Source of the DNA: Vibrio gangliei
Lineage (GTDB): Bacteria; Pseudomonadota; Gammaproteobacteria; Enterobacterales; Vibrionaceae
Assembly: GCF_026001925.1 (NCBI RefSeq)
Contig: NZ_AP021870.1
Location: 62,001 to 126,000 of the forward strand
DNA: 64,000 bases
Direction: 5' to 3'
Part shown: positions 29,858 through 38,523 of the stretch, piece after piece
Position numbering within the stretch: the first letter of the stretch is position 1
How the letters are laid out: each line of letters opens with the position of its first letter
Notes under the pieces: generated by a model
The model's database searches: none
Told to the model about the DNA's origin: nothing
Seen by the model: the letters and a program-made list of their open reading frames with translations, nothing else
Position numbers and translations under genes: made by a program

Positions 29858-31051
29858 ATGTCATTTTCTAAACTGGGTTTGTGCCCTGAGATCTTGCAAG
29901 CCATTGCTGAACAAGGTTATGAAAAACCAACCAAAATTCAGCAAAATGCCATTCCGATCATACTTTCAGGTAAAAACCTGATCGCCGCTGCTCAAACGGG
30001 TACAGGTAAAACTGCTAGCTTTGTGTTGCCAATTCTGCAGCAACTCAGCCAAGGCCAAACTCAGCGTAAGAAGCGAATTCGTGCCTTAATTCTAGTTCCA
30101 ACTCGAGAACTTGCTATGCAGGTACACGAAAGTATTCAATCTTATGGCAAACATTTATCTCTTAAATCGATGGCTATGTACGGTGGGGTTGATTACGCGC
30201 CACAAAAACAAGCCTTGATTGAAGGGATGGATATTTTGGTGGCGACACCAGGACGATTGATTGACTTATACGGCCAACATGCGGTGCATTTTGAAGAAGT
30301 GGAAACGCTGGTTTTAGATGAAGCTGACCGGATGCTCGACATGGGCTTTATTGACGACATCAACAAGATCTTGGCGCGTTTGCCGGAGAATATTCAAAAC
30401 CTATTGTTCTCGGCCACGCTTTCGAATCCTGTTCGTGAATTAGCGCGTACCGCGATTGATGATGCTGAAGAAATTTCTATCACCAAGCACAGTGCTTCAA
30501 AGGCCAATATCAGCCAATGGTTAGTGACGGTTGATAAAGATATGAAATCATCATTATTGACTCATTTACTGAATGAGAATGCTTGGCCGCAAGCCTTGAT
30601 CTTCATTGAGACCAAACATGGCGCAGCTAAGTTCGCAACGCAACTCGAAAAACGCGGTATTACAGCCGAAGCCATTCACAGTGGCCGTAATCAAGCGTCA
30701 CGTGCGCGAGTGTTGGAAGAATTTAAGCAAGGTAAAGTGAAGTATTTGATTGCTACTGGTGTTGCGGCTCGTGGCATTGATATTGAAGGCCTGCCTTGTG
30801 TGATCAACTACGATTTACCCTATCCAGCGGATGAATATGTCCATCGAATTGGCCGTACAGGCCGTGCGGGTGCACAAGGTGAAGCGGTGTCATTGCTTTC
30901 TAAAGATGATTTTAAAAATCTGTGCATGATAGAAAGCCGCCTTGGCCATCTACTTGAGCGCCGCGTCATTGAAGGGTTTGAACCAAGAAAGCCTGTGCCC
31001 ATTTCAATATTGAATTATGTGCCAAAGCATAAGCGTGGGAATAAGGAATAA
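29858..31051 (+). CDS. DEAD-box RNA helicase, RhlE-like
   Basis: The start at 29858 (MSFSKLGLCPEIL) matches the family's first residues; an ATG 33 bp upstream has no ribosome site. The 397-residue protein has the Q motif (KPTKIQQNAIP), motif I AAQTGTGKT (44-52), PTREL, TPGR, DEAD (VLDEADRMLDMGF) and SAT. The second RecA domain has ARGIDI and HRIGRTGRAG. The C-terminal tail is short and basic. It remodels RNA, probably in ribosome assembly or mRNA decay. RhlE is the closest type; SrmB is less likely. Monocistronic. Confidence 0.92.
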   Translation: MSFSKLGLCPEILQAIAEQGYEKPTKIQQNAIPIILSGKNLIAAAQTGTGKTASFVLPILQQLSQGQTQRKKRIRALILVPTRELAMQVHESIQSYGKHLSLKSMAMYGGVDYAPQKQALIEGMDILVATPGRLIDLYGQHAVHFEEVETLVLDEADRMLDMGFIDDINKILARLPENIQNLLFSATLSNPVRELARTAIDDAEEISITKHSASKANISQWLVTVDKDMKSSLLTHLLNENAWPQALIFIETKHGAAKFATQLEKRGITAEAIHSGRNQASRARVLEEFKQGKVKYLIATGVAARGIDIEGLPCVINYDLPYPADEYVHRIGRTGRAGAQGEAVSLLSKDDFKNLCMIESRLGHLLERRVIEGFEPRKPVPISILNYVPKHKRGNKE

Positions 31052-31082
31052 ACAAAGCTTTAATCATAGGGTTATTAAACAC

Positions 31083-31118
31083 AAAGCCCTTTAGATCAAA
31101 TGGGATCTAGAGGGCTTT
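31083..31118. terminator. Bidirectional terminator after the helicase gene
   Basis: AAAGCCCT-T-TAGATC / GATCTA-G-AGGGCTTT stem (14 pairs, one mismatch) with T-run on the plus strand. Confidence 0.88.
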
Positions 31119-31139
31119 TTATTGGGTATGTTACTTGCA

Positions 31140-32219
31140 TTAAAGCCTAGTCATAAATGTACCTTCAGGCACAACAGGTAAATACTTGCTATAAAAATCT
31201 AAGTAATTTTGATTTGGCGTGAGATCTTTAAATACTTCTGGATACATAGCTTTGGCATAAAACTCAATGAGTGCAGCATCAAATATGGTTCGGCAAGCGC
31301 CATGATACGCCGCGTACATTTGGTTATTTTTCACCGCTGAAATGGTCGACCAACCGTTGCGTTGTTTAAAGCCTTGTAAACGTTGTTTGGCAATAGATTC
31401 ATCAATGCCTACGCCCATTAACATTGAGGTATCGTTGCTGCCGGTCTCATATCCAGTCATAACAATAATATCAGGGTTACTGACAATGATTTGTTCAGGG
31501 TTCAGTTTTCCCCACCACTCAACATAAGGTGCAGAAATGTTATCGCCGCCAGCAAGGGTAGCAATGGCTCCCCACATGTTTTTACCAAATGTATAGCCAA
31601 TTTCATTGATGCCCGCAGCGCCAAATTCGGTATAAATTTTCGGCTTAGGTAAGTTGGCTTCTTTTAACTTTGTTTCAATTGATTCGACGGTGTTTTGATA
31701 TTCCTGAGCAATTTGCTTTGCACGTTCATTTTGACCGGTAATCGCACCTATTAGTAAGGTGCTTTGAACATGACGCTCGACGGTTTGTGCGTTGTAATCT
31801 ACCACTATGACCTTAATGCCTGCTGATTCGAGGCGTGGGATTTCACTTTCTAGCGCTTTGTATTGCCAGTCGGCCAGCATTAAAACATCTGGATTTAAGC
31901 TGATCACTTTTTCAATTGAAAAGGTATTGGTATCAACTCTGCCAATTCCTGGAATCTTATCTAAAGAAGGGCGGTGTTTAACATATAACTGCCAATTGGC
32001 TTCTCTAGCCTGCCAAATGTATTTCGACATACCGACTACATTGTCGTAGGCCTTTTCCGTGCCGATAGCCATGTAATCTTCAGGGTAGAAGCCAACAATA
32101 ACGCGCTTTGCTGGTGCATCAAACGTGACTGTGCGATCTAAAACGTCGGTGACTGTGGTGGTTGCAGCTTGTGCCGCAACACTGAAAAAACTGAGTGCAA
32201 TAACGAGATATTTCCACAT
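31140..32219 (-). CDS. Iron-siderophore/cobalamin-type ABC transporter substrate-binding protein
   Basis: The 359-residue protein has a signal peptide (about 1-18, SVAAQA) and a FecB/BtuF-type binding fold. Hallmarks are VTDVLDRTVTFDAPAKRVI near the N-terminus and SLNPDVLMLADW then VSNPDIIVMTG in the two lobes. It captures a metal chelate in the periplasm. It is divergent from the permease/ATPase genes across a Fur box. No TonB-dependent receptor is adjacent, so the outer-membrane step must be encoded elsewhere. Ligand unknown. Confidence 0.88.
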   Translation of the reverse strand: MWKYLVIALSFFSVAAQAATTTVTDVLDRTVTFDAPAKRVIVGFYPEDYMAIGTEKAYDNVVGMSKYIWQAREANWQLYVKHRPSLDKIPGIGRVDTNTFSIEKVISLNPDVLMLADWQYKALESEIPRLESAGIKVIVVDYNAQTVERHVQSTLLIGAITGQNERAKQIAQEYQNTVESIETKLKEANLPKPKIYTEFGAAGINEIGYTFGKNMWGAIATLAGGDNISAPYVEWWGKLNPEQIIVSNPDIIVMTGYETGSNDTSMLMGVGIDESIAKQRLQGFKQRNGWSTISAVKNNQMYAAYHGACRTIFDAALIEFYAKAMYPEVFKDLTPNQNYLDFYSKYLPVVPEGTFMTRL

Positions 32220-32300
32220 GACTTAATTCATTCCTTTTGATGTTTGGGAAATTCACTTGCTCTTAAGTGATGGGTGAGGTTGTTTGTGAAGATGTTAATT

Positions 32301-32324
32301 GATATTGATAGTGGTTATCAATAT
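32301..32324. promoter_or_regulatory. Fur box between the divergent siderophore-uptake genes
   Basis: The 19-mer at 32301-32319 (GATATTGATAGTGGTTATC) matches the classical Fur consensus GATAATGATAATCATTATC at 15 positions. Perfect 9-bp arms (ATATTGATA / TATCAATAT) overlap it. Position in the divergent promoter region supports iron repression of both directions. Confidence 0.8.
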
Positions 32325-32406
32325 TATTATTTTCTCAGGTGTCCCATTAAGTGTGAGAAAAAATCTTCAGTGGAATCATTGAGGGAAGAAATTAAGGTGA
32401 AAATGG

Positions 32407-33459
32407 ATGCAAACCAATGTGTTATTAAATGCTGTCGCTGAACAAAGAAAAAGTGAGCGTCGTCGATTGGTCACAGTGTCAGCGTTTATTGTGGTGCTAT
32501 TTGTATCGTTTGTTATTGATATTATGACTGGTCCATCATTGCTTAATGCGTCAAAAGTGCTTTATGCGTTGTTGGAGTTTGTCGGGTTACCTTTTCAAGT
32601 TGAGCCTTCTACCCAAATTATTGTCAGCAACTTACGTCTTCCAATCGCTTTAATGGCGATTGTGGTTGGTGGGGCTTTGGGGGTTGGAGGCGCTGAAATG
32701 CAAACCCTACTGAATAACTCAATGGCTAGCCCGTATACCTTAGGTATGGCTGCTGCTGCAGGGTTTGGTGCTGCTTTGATGTTGTATATTGGCTCCTTGG
32801 GGCTAGATAGCCAGTATGCGGTACCGATTGGCGCTTTTGTGTGTTGTATGCTTTCTGCATGCTTCTTGTTTGCTCTTGCTTCTATGCGGCACATTAGTTC
32901 AGGTCAATTGATACTCGCTGGTATTGCGCTGCTGTTTTTATTTCAGTCGTTATTGTCTTTAGTGCAATTCATTTCTTCGCCAGAGCTTAGCCAACAAATC
33001 TTGTTTTGGTTGTTTGGTAGTTTGTCAAAATCGACTTGGTCTAATTTAGCGATTGTGTCTGTGGTGGTATTAGCTGGCAGCTATTTTCTCCTGCAAGATG
33101 CTTGGAAATTAACGTCACTGCGATTAGGTGAAGAGCGAGCAAAAAGCGTGGGTGTGAATGTCACTCACTTGAGATTGAAAACTCTCTTTATTGTCGCCTT
33201 GATGACCGCAACCGTGACCAGCTTTGTTGGCATCATTGGTTTTATTGGTATTGTTGCCCCGAATATTGCCAAAATTTTAGTTGGAGAAGACCAGCGCTTC
33301 TTTTTGCCGCTTTCGTTTTTAATTGGTGCTTTTTTACTTTCCACCGCTTCGGTTTTATCGAAAGTGATTGTGCCGGGCGCACTGTTTCCTATTGGGATCG
33401 TGACCGCGATTATTGGCGTTCCTTTCTTCTTCTGGTTGATCATTTTCAAAAGGGGTTAA
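32407..33459 (+). CDS. FecCD-family iron-chelate ABC transporter permease
   Basis: The 350-residue protein has about nine to ten membrane segments. FecCD hallmarks are LRLPIALMAIVVGGALGVGGAEMQ near residue 75 and GIIGFIGIVAPNIAK near 280. The LRLGEERAKSVGVNV coupling loop contacts the ATPase. Only one permease gene is present, so the transporter is probably a homodimer of the BtuC kind. It precedes the ATPase gene by one base. Confidence 0.92.
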   Translation: MQTNVLLNAVAEQRKSERRRLVTVSAFIVVLFVSFVIDIMTGPSLLNASKVLYALLEFVGLPFQVEPSTQIIVSNLRLPIALMAIVVGGALGVGGAEMQTLLNNSMASPYTLGMAAAAGFGAALMLYIGSLGLDSQYAVPIGAFVCCMLSACFLFALASMRHISSGQLILAGIALLFLFQSLLSLVQFISSPELSQQILFWLFGSLSKSTWSNLAIVSVVVLAGSYFLLQDAWKLTSLRLGEERAKSVGVNVTHLRLKTLFIVALMTATVTSFVGIIGFIGIVAPNIAKILVGEDQRFFLPLSFLIGAFLLSTASVLSKVIVPGALFPIGIVTAIIGVPFFFWLIIFKRG

Positions 33460-33460
33460 C

Positions 33461-34246
33461 ATGCTGTCAGTGCAATCTTTAACGACATCGATTGGCCCAT
33501 TAACGCTTGCCAATGATCTTAGTTTCAATTTAAAACCGGGTGAAATGACGGCCATCCTCGGCCCAAACGGCACAGGAAAAAGCTCATTATTGAAAACACT
33601 ATTTGGCGATATAAAGCCATCTCATGGTTCGATCAGATTCAATGATATTGATATGTCTGAGTTGCCATTAGCTAAGTGGCGTCAGTTATTTGGTTATATG
33701 CCGCAAGATATTCATTTAGACGTCAATCTCACTGTGCTAGAAGTCGTGCTACTGGGTCGATTGGATGCGCTAAGCTTGTCATTAAGTGAAGAGGTTTTGC
33801 ATCAAGCCATTCATATTTTAGACAGTATTGGTTTAGCTGACTTGGCTAATCGTGATGTTCGCACTTTAAGTGGTGGCCAACGTCAGATGATTTTATTTGC
33901 TCAAGCCTTAATGAGAAAACCTGAAATTGTGATGTTAGATGAGCCAGTGAGTGCATTGGACTTACATTATCAGCATGTGCTACTTGAACATTTATCTCAA
34001 GAAACAGCCAAGCATCAATACACAACATTAATGGTGCTGCATGATCTGAATTTGGCCGCCCAATATGCCGATAATCTCTTGGTATTAAAGCAAGGGGAAC
34101 TGGTGAAAGTTGGGCACCCGTTGCAAGTACTGACTTCGTCGTTAATCAAGGATATTTATGATGTTGATGCAAACGTCATGATAGATGACACTGGTCGTCC
34201 TTTTGTGCGTACTTTGCGTGCTCAGGCTCAAAAATCGGTCGCGTAA
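33461..34246 (+). CDS. Iron-chelate ABC transporter ATP-binding protein (FecE/FepC type)
   Basis: The 261-residue protein has Walker A GPNGTGKSS (about 36-44), Q-loop YMPQD, signature LSGGQRQM (near 138), Walker B IVMLDEP and H-loop VLHDLN. It pairs with the preceding permease and the divergent binding protein for iron-chelate import. It is followed 34 bp later by an MFS gene, probably in the same transcript. Confidence 0.93.
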   Translation: MLSVQSLTTSIGPLTLANDLSFNLKPGEMTAILGPNGTGKSSLLKTLFGDIKPSHGSIRFNDIDMSELPLAKWRQLFGYMPQDIHLDVNLTVLEVVLLGRLDALSLSLSEEVLHQAIHILDSIGLADLANRDVRTLSGGQRQMILFAQALMRKPEIVMLDEPVSALDLHYQHVLLEHLSQETAKHQYTTLMVLHDLNLAAQYADNLLVLKQGELVKVGHPLQVLTSSLIKDIYDVDANVMIDDTGRPFVRTLRAQAQKSVA

Positions 34247-34280
34247 CGGCGCTGTCTATATTGATTAAATAAGTGTAATC

Positions 34281-35519
34281 ATGCCTTCAAAAACGCTGCA
34301 AGATTGGTTGTTACTCTCACCCGCAAGCCGAGTGTTAGTGTTTAATGCCTTTAGCTTTAATCTTGGGTTTTATATGTTGCTGCCTTACCTCGCTCAGCAT
34401 CTACAAAACTTAGGTTATAGCAGTTGGTATGTCGGCTTGATCATTGGATTAAGGGTATTAAGTCAGCAAGGACTGTTTCTGGTTGGCGGCACTTTAGGCG
34501 ATAAATTTGGTTATAAACGATTGATATTAATCGGCTGCTTGGTTCGGATCTTAGGGTTCCTATTTCTTGCTGTCAGTGAACAATTTGCTTTCATTGTGCT
34601 CGGGGCTTTTTTGACTGGTTTTGCGGGCGCTTTATTTACCCCAAGTAGCCAAGCTTATTTGTCGATTGAATATCCAAATGATGTAGAGAGAAACCGCGTA
34701 TTCGCGCTGCAGAATCTTTGTACTGAGATAGGTAAGCTCACAGGGCCCGTTGTTGGTCTCGCGTTATTCTCACTGAGTTTTAGTATGGTGGGTTATACCT
34801 CGGCTCTACTTTTTTCGGCTCTATTTATTTTGCAATGGTACTACCTACCTCAAGAGAAAAAGTTACAACACAAGCTAAATGAAAACGGAGCCGTCCCACA
34901 AGCATTTTGGCGTGAGTGGTTAACCATGTTCAAACACCGTACTTTTATGCAATTTGTCTTGTGCGCTGCGGTATTTCAGGTTTTATTTCATCAACTTTAC
35001 TTATCTATTCCTTATGCGGTAAAGGAGCAGACAGGAAATCCGTCCTATATCACTTTGGTATTTCTAACGTCTTCTATTTTGGGCGTACTTTTACAGTTGC
35101 CAATCAGTCGCTGGATTGAAAACCATTTAGGTATCGCCAAAGGTATGGGATATGGCATGGCGATTATGGGTTGTTCATTTTTGGCTTTGAGTTTTCCTAC
35201 TGCCAGTTATCCATTTTTGCCATTTGTCGCATGCGCGGTGGTGTTCAGTGTTGGCTCAATGATGGTTTACCCCTTAATTGGCGCTTATATCCCTCGTTTT
35301 GCTCAAAGCAACAATATTGCCAGTTATTATGGCCTGTATTCGTGTGTGGGTGGTTTCTTCGCGTTTATTGGTAACTGGGCTGCCGGTTGGTTGCTTGGGC
35401 TTGCTGACTTTTCATCACAGTGGCTTTGGGCTGGGTTTGCGTTACTCGGTATCTTGGCTGGATTGGGTTTGTTTACCCAAGTTAAGCAACGCATGAGTAC
35501 CTTGGCTGTGAGTGATTAA
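34281..35519 (+). CDS. MFS transporter in the iron-uptake operon
   Basis: The 412-residue protein has 12 predicted membrane segments in two halves. The MFS motif A appears in loop 2-3 (GTLGDKFGYKRLI near residue 75). A hydrophilic central loop lies around 195-215. Placed after a Fur-controlled ABC transporter, it could export a siderophore or its breakdown product, or recycle the chelator. Similar vibrio proteins are annotated only as MFS. No biosynthesis gene is present to decide. Confidence 0.85.
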   Translation: MPSKTLQDWLLLSPASRVLVFNAFSFNLGFYMLLPYLAQHLQNLGYSSWYVGLIIGLRVLSQQGLFLVGGTLGDKFGYKRLILIGCLVRILGFLFLAVSEQFAFIVLGAFLTGFAGALFTPSSQAYLSIEYPNDVERNRVFALQNLCTEIGKLTGPVVGLALFSLSFSMVGYTSALLFSALFILQWYYLPQEKKLQHKLNENGAVPQAFWREWLTMFKHRTFMQFVLCAAVFQVLFHQLYLSIPYAVKEQTGNPSYITLVFLTSSILGVLLQLPISRWIENHLGIAKGMGYGMAIMGCSFLALSFPTASYPFLPFVACAVVFSVGSMMVYPLIGAYIPRFAQSNNIASYYGLYSCVGGFFAFIGNWAAGWLLGLADFSSQWLWAGFALLGILAGLGLFTQVKQRMSTLAVSD

Positions 35520-35523
35520 ATCG

Positions 35524-36034
35524 TTACTTTTGATACTGGTACAAGTTATTCTGCATGCCATAGAGTTCAATTTGCTTTATCAACTGAAAGTCGAGCTTGG
35601 TTAATAATCCATTAGAGGCAATATTGTCAGGGAGTGTGATGGCTTGAACTGTCTCAAGCTGGTAGCTCGCCATGCCTTGCGTTAGCACCATACTCGCGGC
35701 TTCAAAGCCATAGCCTTGCCCACAATAATCATCTAATAACGCGTAGCCGATATCTGGGCTGTCCAATTCTGGCCGTTTGATCAAGCCGCACATACCAATA
35801 GGGGTTTGGTTATGTTTTAAGGCGACTAAATTTAAGCCAAAACCATGTTCAGCGTAGCTTTTAAGTGGCCCTTGATTGAGATACGGAGTGGCGTCATCCA
35901 GTGTGCGGACGTTTTTTATCGGCGATGTAGCGAATAAAAGAATCTTGATTTAAAAGTTGCACGATAATGCGGGTATCTTCTAGTGTGAAGCGGCGAATGA
36001 TCAGCCTTTCTGTTTGGTATAAATAGTCAGCCAT
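35524..36034 (-). pseudogene. GNAT (RimJ/RimL-like) acetyltransferase disrupted by a one-base frameshift
   Basis: From the ATG at 36034 the frame reads MADYLYQTERLIIRRF and continues to RYIADK. A run of six A residues (T6 at 35912-35917 on the plus strand) then shifts it to an early stop. With five A the frame continues as NVRTLDDATPYLNQ into the intact second part (GMCGLIKRPEL, then GYGFEAASMVL and so on), giving a normal length of about 170 residues. The acetyl-CoA loop is in the second part (DYCGQGYGFEA). A sequencing error, a real recent mutation or slippage are all possible. It is convergent with the MFS gene. Confidence 0.82.
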
Positions 36035-36053
36035 AATTTACTTTTTCAATCAT

Positions 36054-36539
36054 TTAAAGTGTCAATATCATTTTAAAATTAATCAATTCTTGGCCTCGTA
36101 TTGCAACACTTTGCTGTTTGTCTTGTATAAAACCAAAATGTTGAAAAAAAGGCTTAGCAGTAATACTGACATAAGAATATAACTGCTTGAGCTTATGCTC
36201 GGAAGCTTTTTGCAGCAGGTGTTGCATTAATGCCTTTCCAACACCACAACCTTGATATTGATGATGACAAAAGAAATGATCGATCAGACCATCTGACTGC
36301 AAATCGGCATAACCGACAATCTTCCCATCTATTTCAGCAATAAACGGTTTGAGTGTTTGCATGTGCTGCGCCCAAACGTGCTCGTCATAATCACTCGGTG
36401 CCCATGCCTCGATTTGTGTGTGAGTGTAATCATTGGTGTTAACCAGTCTAACGGTGTTGAAAAACAACTGACGTAAGACTTGGGCATCACTGGCTTGATA
36501 GTCTCGAATATGGATGATGGCTTTATTTCTTGCATTCAT
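36054..36539 (-). CDS. GNAT-family N-acetyltransferase
   Basis: The 161-residue protein has a complete GNAT fold: N-terminal IRDYQASDA, then GKIVGYADL, and the acetyl-CoA loop HHQYQGCGVGKALMQHLL (Q/RxxGxG/A, near residues 93-105). A YafP-type C-terminus has KPFFQHFGF. The acceptor is unknown. It is 3 bp from the preceding gene on the same strand and may be part of a loose operon with the downstream pseudogene. Confidence 0.88.
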   Translation of the reverse strand: MNARNKAIIHIRDYQASDAQVLRQLFFNTVRLVNTNDYTHTQIEAWAPSDYDEHVWAQHMQTLKPFIAEIDGKIVGYADLQSDGLIDHFFCHHQYQGCGVGKALMQHLLQKASEHKLKQLYSYVSITAKPFFQHFGFIQDKQQSVAIRGQELINFKMILTL

Positions 36540-36542
36540 TGG

Positions 36543-36950
36543 CTAAAACCCTTCTACCGTTTCTCTCGCTATTCTTGCTTCAACTAACGAGCAATGGGTC
36601 CTTGCCATCAATTCACTTAATGTGATATCTGGTTGGTGCTCAATTAACGCGGCTAATTGCTCGGCTTTTGATTCTGTCTGGTCATTTGGCTGATCTAAGC
36701 CTTGTTCTAGCTTGCTGATAAGGTATTGAAACTTGGATTCAGATTCCTCTTTCAAAGCGGACTGAAAGGCGATCAAGCCATCTCTTTCACCGATGATTTG
36801 CCAATTACGTGAACGGCGAATGCGCTTTAATTCACAACCTAGGTGATGGGCTAATTGTTTGGCTTGTGCGTTATTGTCTCCACCGATGCGATGGATCAGT
36901 GACGGTAGAGTGATGATGATGTGGTTTGGATTAACTTTCGCTTTCGCCAT
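36543..36950 (-). CDS. Conserved hypothetical protein of vibrio type
   Basis: The 135-residue protein begins with a basic region (HIIITLPSLIHRIGGDNN, then CELKRIRRSRNWQIIGE). The acidic C-terminal half resembles a helix-turn-helix (DITLSELMARTHCSLVEARIARE). I recall similar vibrio proteins annotated as ribosome recycling factor family, but it lacks the size and fold of true RRF (185 aa), so I would not use that name. The basic first half could bind nucleic acid. It lies between soxR and the acetyltransferase, 18 bp after soxR. Confidence 0.72.
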   Translation of the reverse strand: MAKAKVNPNHIIITLPSLIHRIGGDNNAQAKQLAHHLGCELKRIRRSRNWQIIGERDGLIAFQSALKEESESKFQYLISKLEQGLDQPNDQTESKAEQLAALIEHQPDITLSELMARTHCSLVEARIARETVEGF

Positions 36951-36968
36951 GGGTGTTTGGATATATAT

Positions 36969-37412
36969 TCATTCAGATTTTGTTGGGATGATACTCAGTT
37001 TTGCGCCTGCTTGAGCCACCGGTCTGCTGTCTTCTGGATTATACAGCGCGCAGCTATCTAATGATAAACAACCACAATTAATGCAACTGCCGAGTTGAGT
37101 TTGTAGCGTTTGTAGCTGCATGATTTTTTGTGATAACTGTTGTTGCCAGTGATTGGCTAACGTTTCCCATTCTTCTTTTTTGGGGGCTCGGTGCTTAGGT
37201 AAGTAAGCCAGTTGCTCGGAGATTTCTTGTAATGTTAAGCCGACATTTTGCGCCGCTTTGATTACCGCAATGCGTCGCAGTATTTGCCTGGGGTAGCGTC
37301 GTTGGTTGCCCGCATTTCGGCTGCTGTAAATCAGTCCTTTTTGCTCATAAAAATGTAAGGTTGCTACGCTGATCCCAGCACGTTTGGCCACTTGGCCGAC
37401 ACTCATATCCAT
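36969..37412 (-). CDS. soxR: Redox-sensitive MerR-family regulator SoxR
   Basis: The 147-residue protein has a MerR helix-turn-helix (VGQVAKRAGISVATLHFYE), a dimerisation helix and the SoxR 2Fe-2S cluster motif CX2CXCX5C at Cys110, 113, 115 and 121. Oxidation of the cluster by redox-cycling drugs activates transcription. No soxS is adjacent. In non-enteric bacteria SoxR usually controls a few export or oxidoreductase genes directly. The downstream small genes are possible co-transcribed partners. Confidence 0.94.
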   Translation of the reverse strand: MDMSVGQVAKRAGISVATLHFYEQKGLIYSSRNAGNQRRYPRQILRRIAVIKAAQNVGLTLQEISEQLAYLPKHRAPKKEEWETLANHWQQQLSQKIMQLQTLQTQLGSCINCGCLSLDSCALYNPEDSRPVAQAGAKLSIIPTKSE

Positions 37413-37479
37413 GTTGAATCTTCCTTATTCTTGAAACCTCATTCTAACTTAAGGTTTGTAGTATCACGAATTGAATATC

Positions 37480-38385
37480 TTAGGAGCTTTGTGTCGGGCA
37501 CGATTGAGCCATATAGGCTTTAAGCGCTTGATTAAACACATTGACCTTCTGCTGTAGGTATTTGCGATGGCTGTAAACCGCATTCACGGGATAAGCGCCA
37601 AAATCATAATCGGGAAGCAGTTGCACCAGTTTATTGTTACGAATATAAGGGTCGACAGCAAAATCTGGGCTAATGGTAAAGACATTGGCATGCGCGGCTA
37701 ACGTTGCAGAGGCGAGGGCATTGTTGACGGAAATGGCCGCTTGAATAGGAAAGCTCAATGTTTCTCCATCTTTAAAGCACTGCCTCAGTTTAGGGCCTTT
37801 ATGGTTACTATCAAATACGGCTGGCAGTGCAGATAATTGATGCGGATGGCTAGGTAAGCCGTGCTGTTCAATAAATGCGGGTGATGCACACACCTTTAAT
37901 GTCATGTGCCCAACGGAGACCGCGATCAGATCAGAATCTTGCAGGTGACCAATGCGAATGGCAAGGTCGTAGCCTTCAGATACAAGATCTACAAATCGAT
38001 CGTTTAATACCACATCAATATTGAGATCTGGATGTTGCTGAATAAACTGCGCCACAAAAGGCATTAACACGCATTCTCCAAAAGTGGTTGGGGCGCTAAT
38101 GCGTAATCGGCCTGCTACTTGTTGTTGATCGCTTCTCAGGCCGACTTCCACCATAGAAATGTCATCCAATATACGCTTGGCTTGCTCGTAATAAGCGCGT
38201 CCGGCATCGGTGAGCTGTAATCCACGTGTCGAACGATGGATGAGCCGAACTTCTAGCGTATTTTCAAGTTGAGAGACATGCGTACTCATTAATGCTTTGG
38301 TTTTGCCCAGATGCTGAGCTGCGGCGGTGTATGAGCCTTTTTCAGCGACATACACAAAGCTATTCATTAAGTTCAATTTATCCAT
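37480..38385 (-). CDS. LysR-family transcriptional regulator
   Basis: The start at 38385 (MDKLNLMNSFVYVAEKGSYT) is preferred to a GTG nine bases upstream. The 301-residue protein has an N-terminal winged helix (about 1-60; GSYTAAAQHLGKTKALMSTHVSQLE) and a substrate-binding-type effector domain (RLRISAPTTFG from about 90). It belongs to the CrgA/AaeR-like group, which often regulates a neighbouring redox or aromatic-metabolism gene. It is divergent from the DODA-type dioxygenase/DoxX pair, a common arrangement. Confidence 0.9.
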   Translation of the reverse strand: MDKLNLMNSFVYVAEKGSYTAAAQHLGKTKALMSTHVSQLENTLEVRLIHRSTRGLQLTDAGRAYYEQAKRILDDISMVEVGLRSDQQQVAGRLRISAPTTFGECVLMPFVAQFIQQHPDLNIDVVLNDRFVDLVSEGYDLAIRIGHLQDSDLIAVSVGHMTLKVCASPAFIEQHGLPSHPHQLSALPAVFDSNHKGPKLRQCFKDGETLSFPIQAAISVNNALASATLAAHANVFTISPDFAVDPYIRNNKLVQLLPDYDFGAYPVNAVYSHRKYLQQKVNVFNQALKAYMAQSCPTQSS

Positions 38386-38523
38386 CTTACCCACCAGTGT
38401 TCAATAATCTTAAACAATGTGTTCATTATTAGTTGTATTGTCAATAAAACGCAATAGGTACAAACTTTATCCCAAGTCGCAGCCAACGTGTTTGGTTGTT
38501 AATGAATGAGATGAGGAGCCGTT

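Noticed and set aside
35905..35925. Programmed -1 ribosomal frameshifting in the acetyltransferase gene
   Set aside because: The A6 run needs a +1 change to restore the frame, which a -1 slippery heptamer would not supply.
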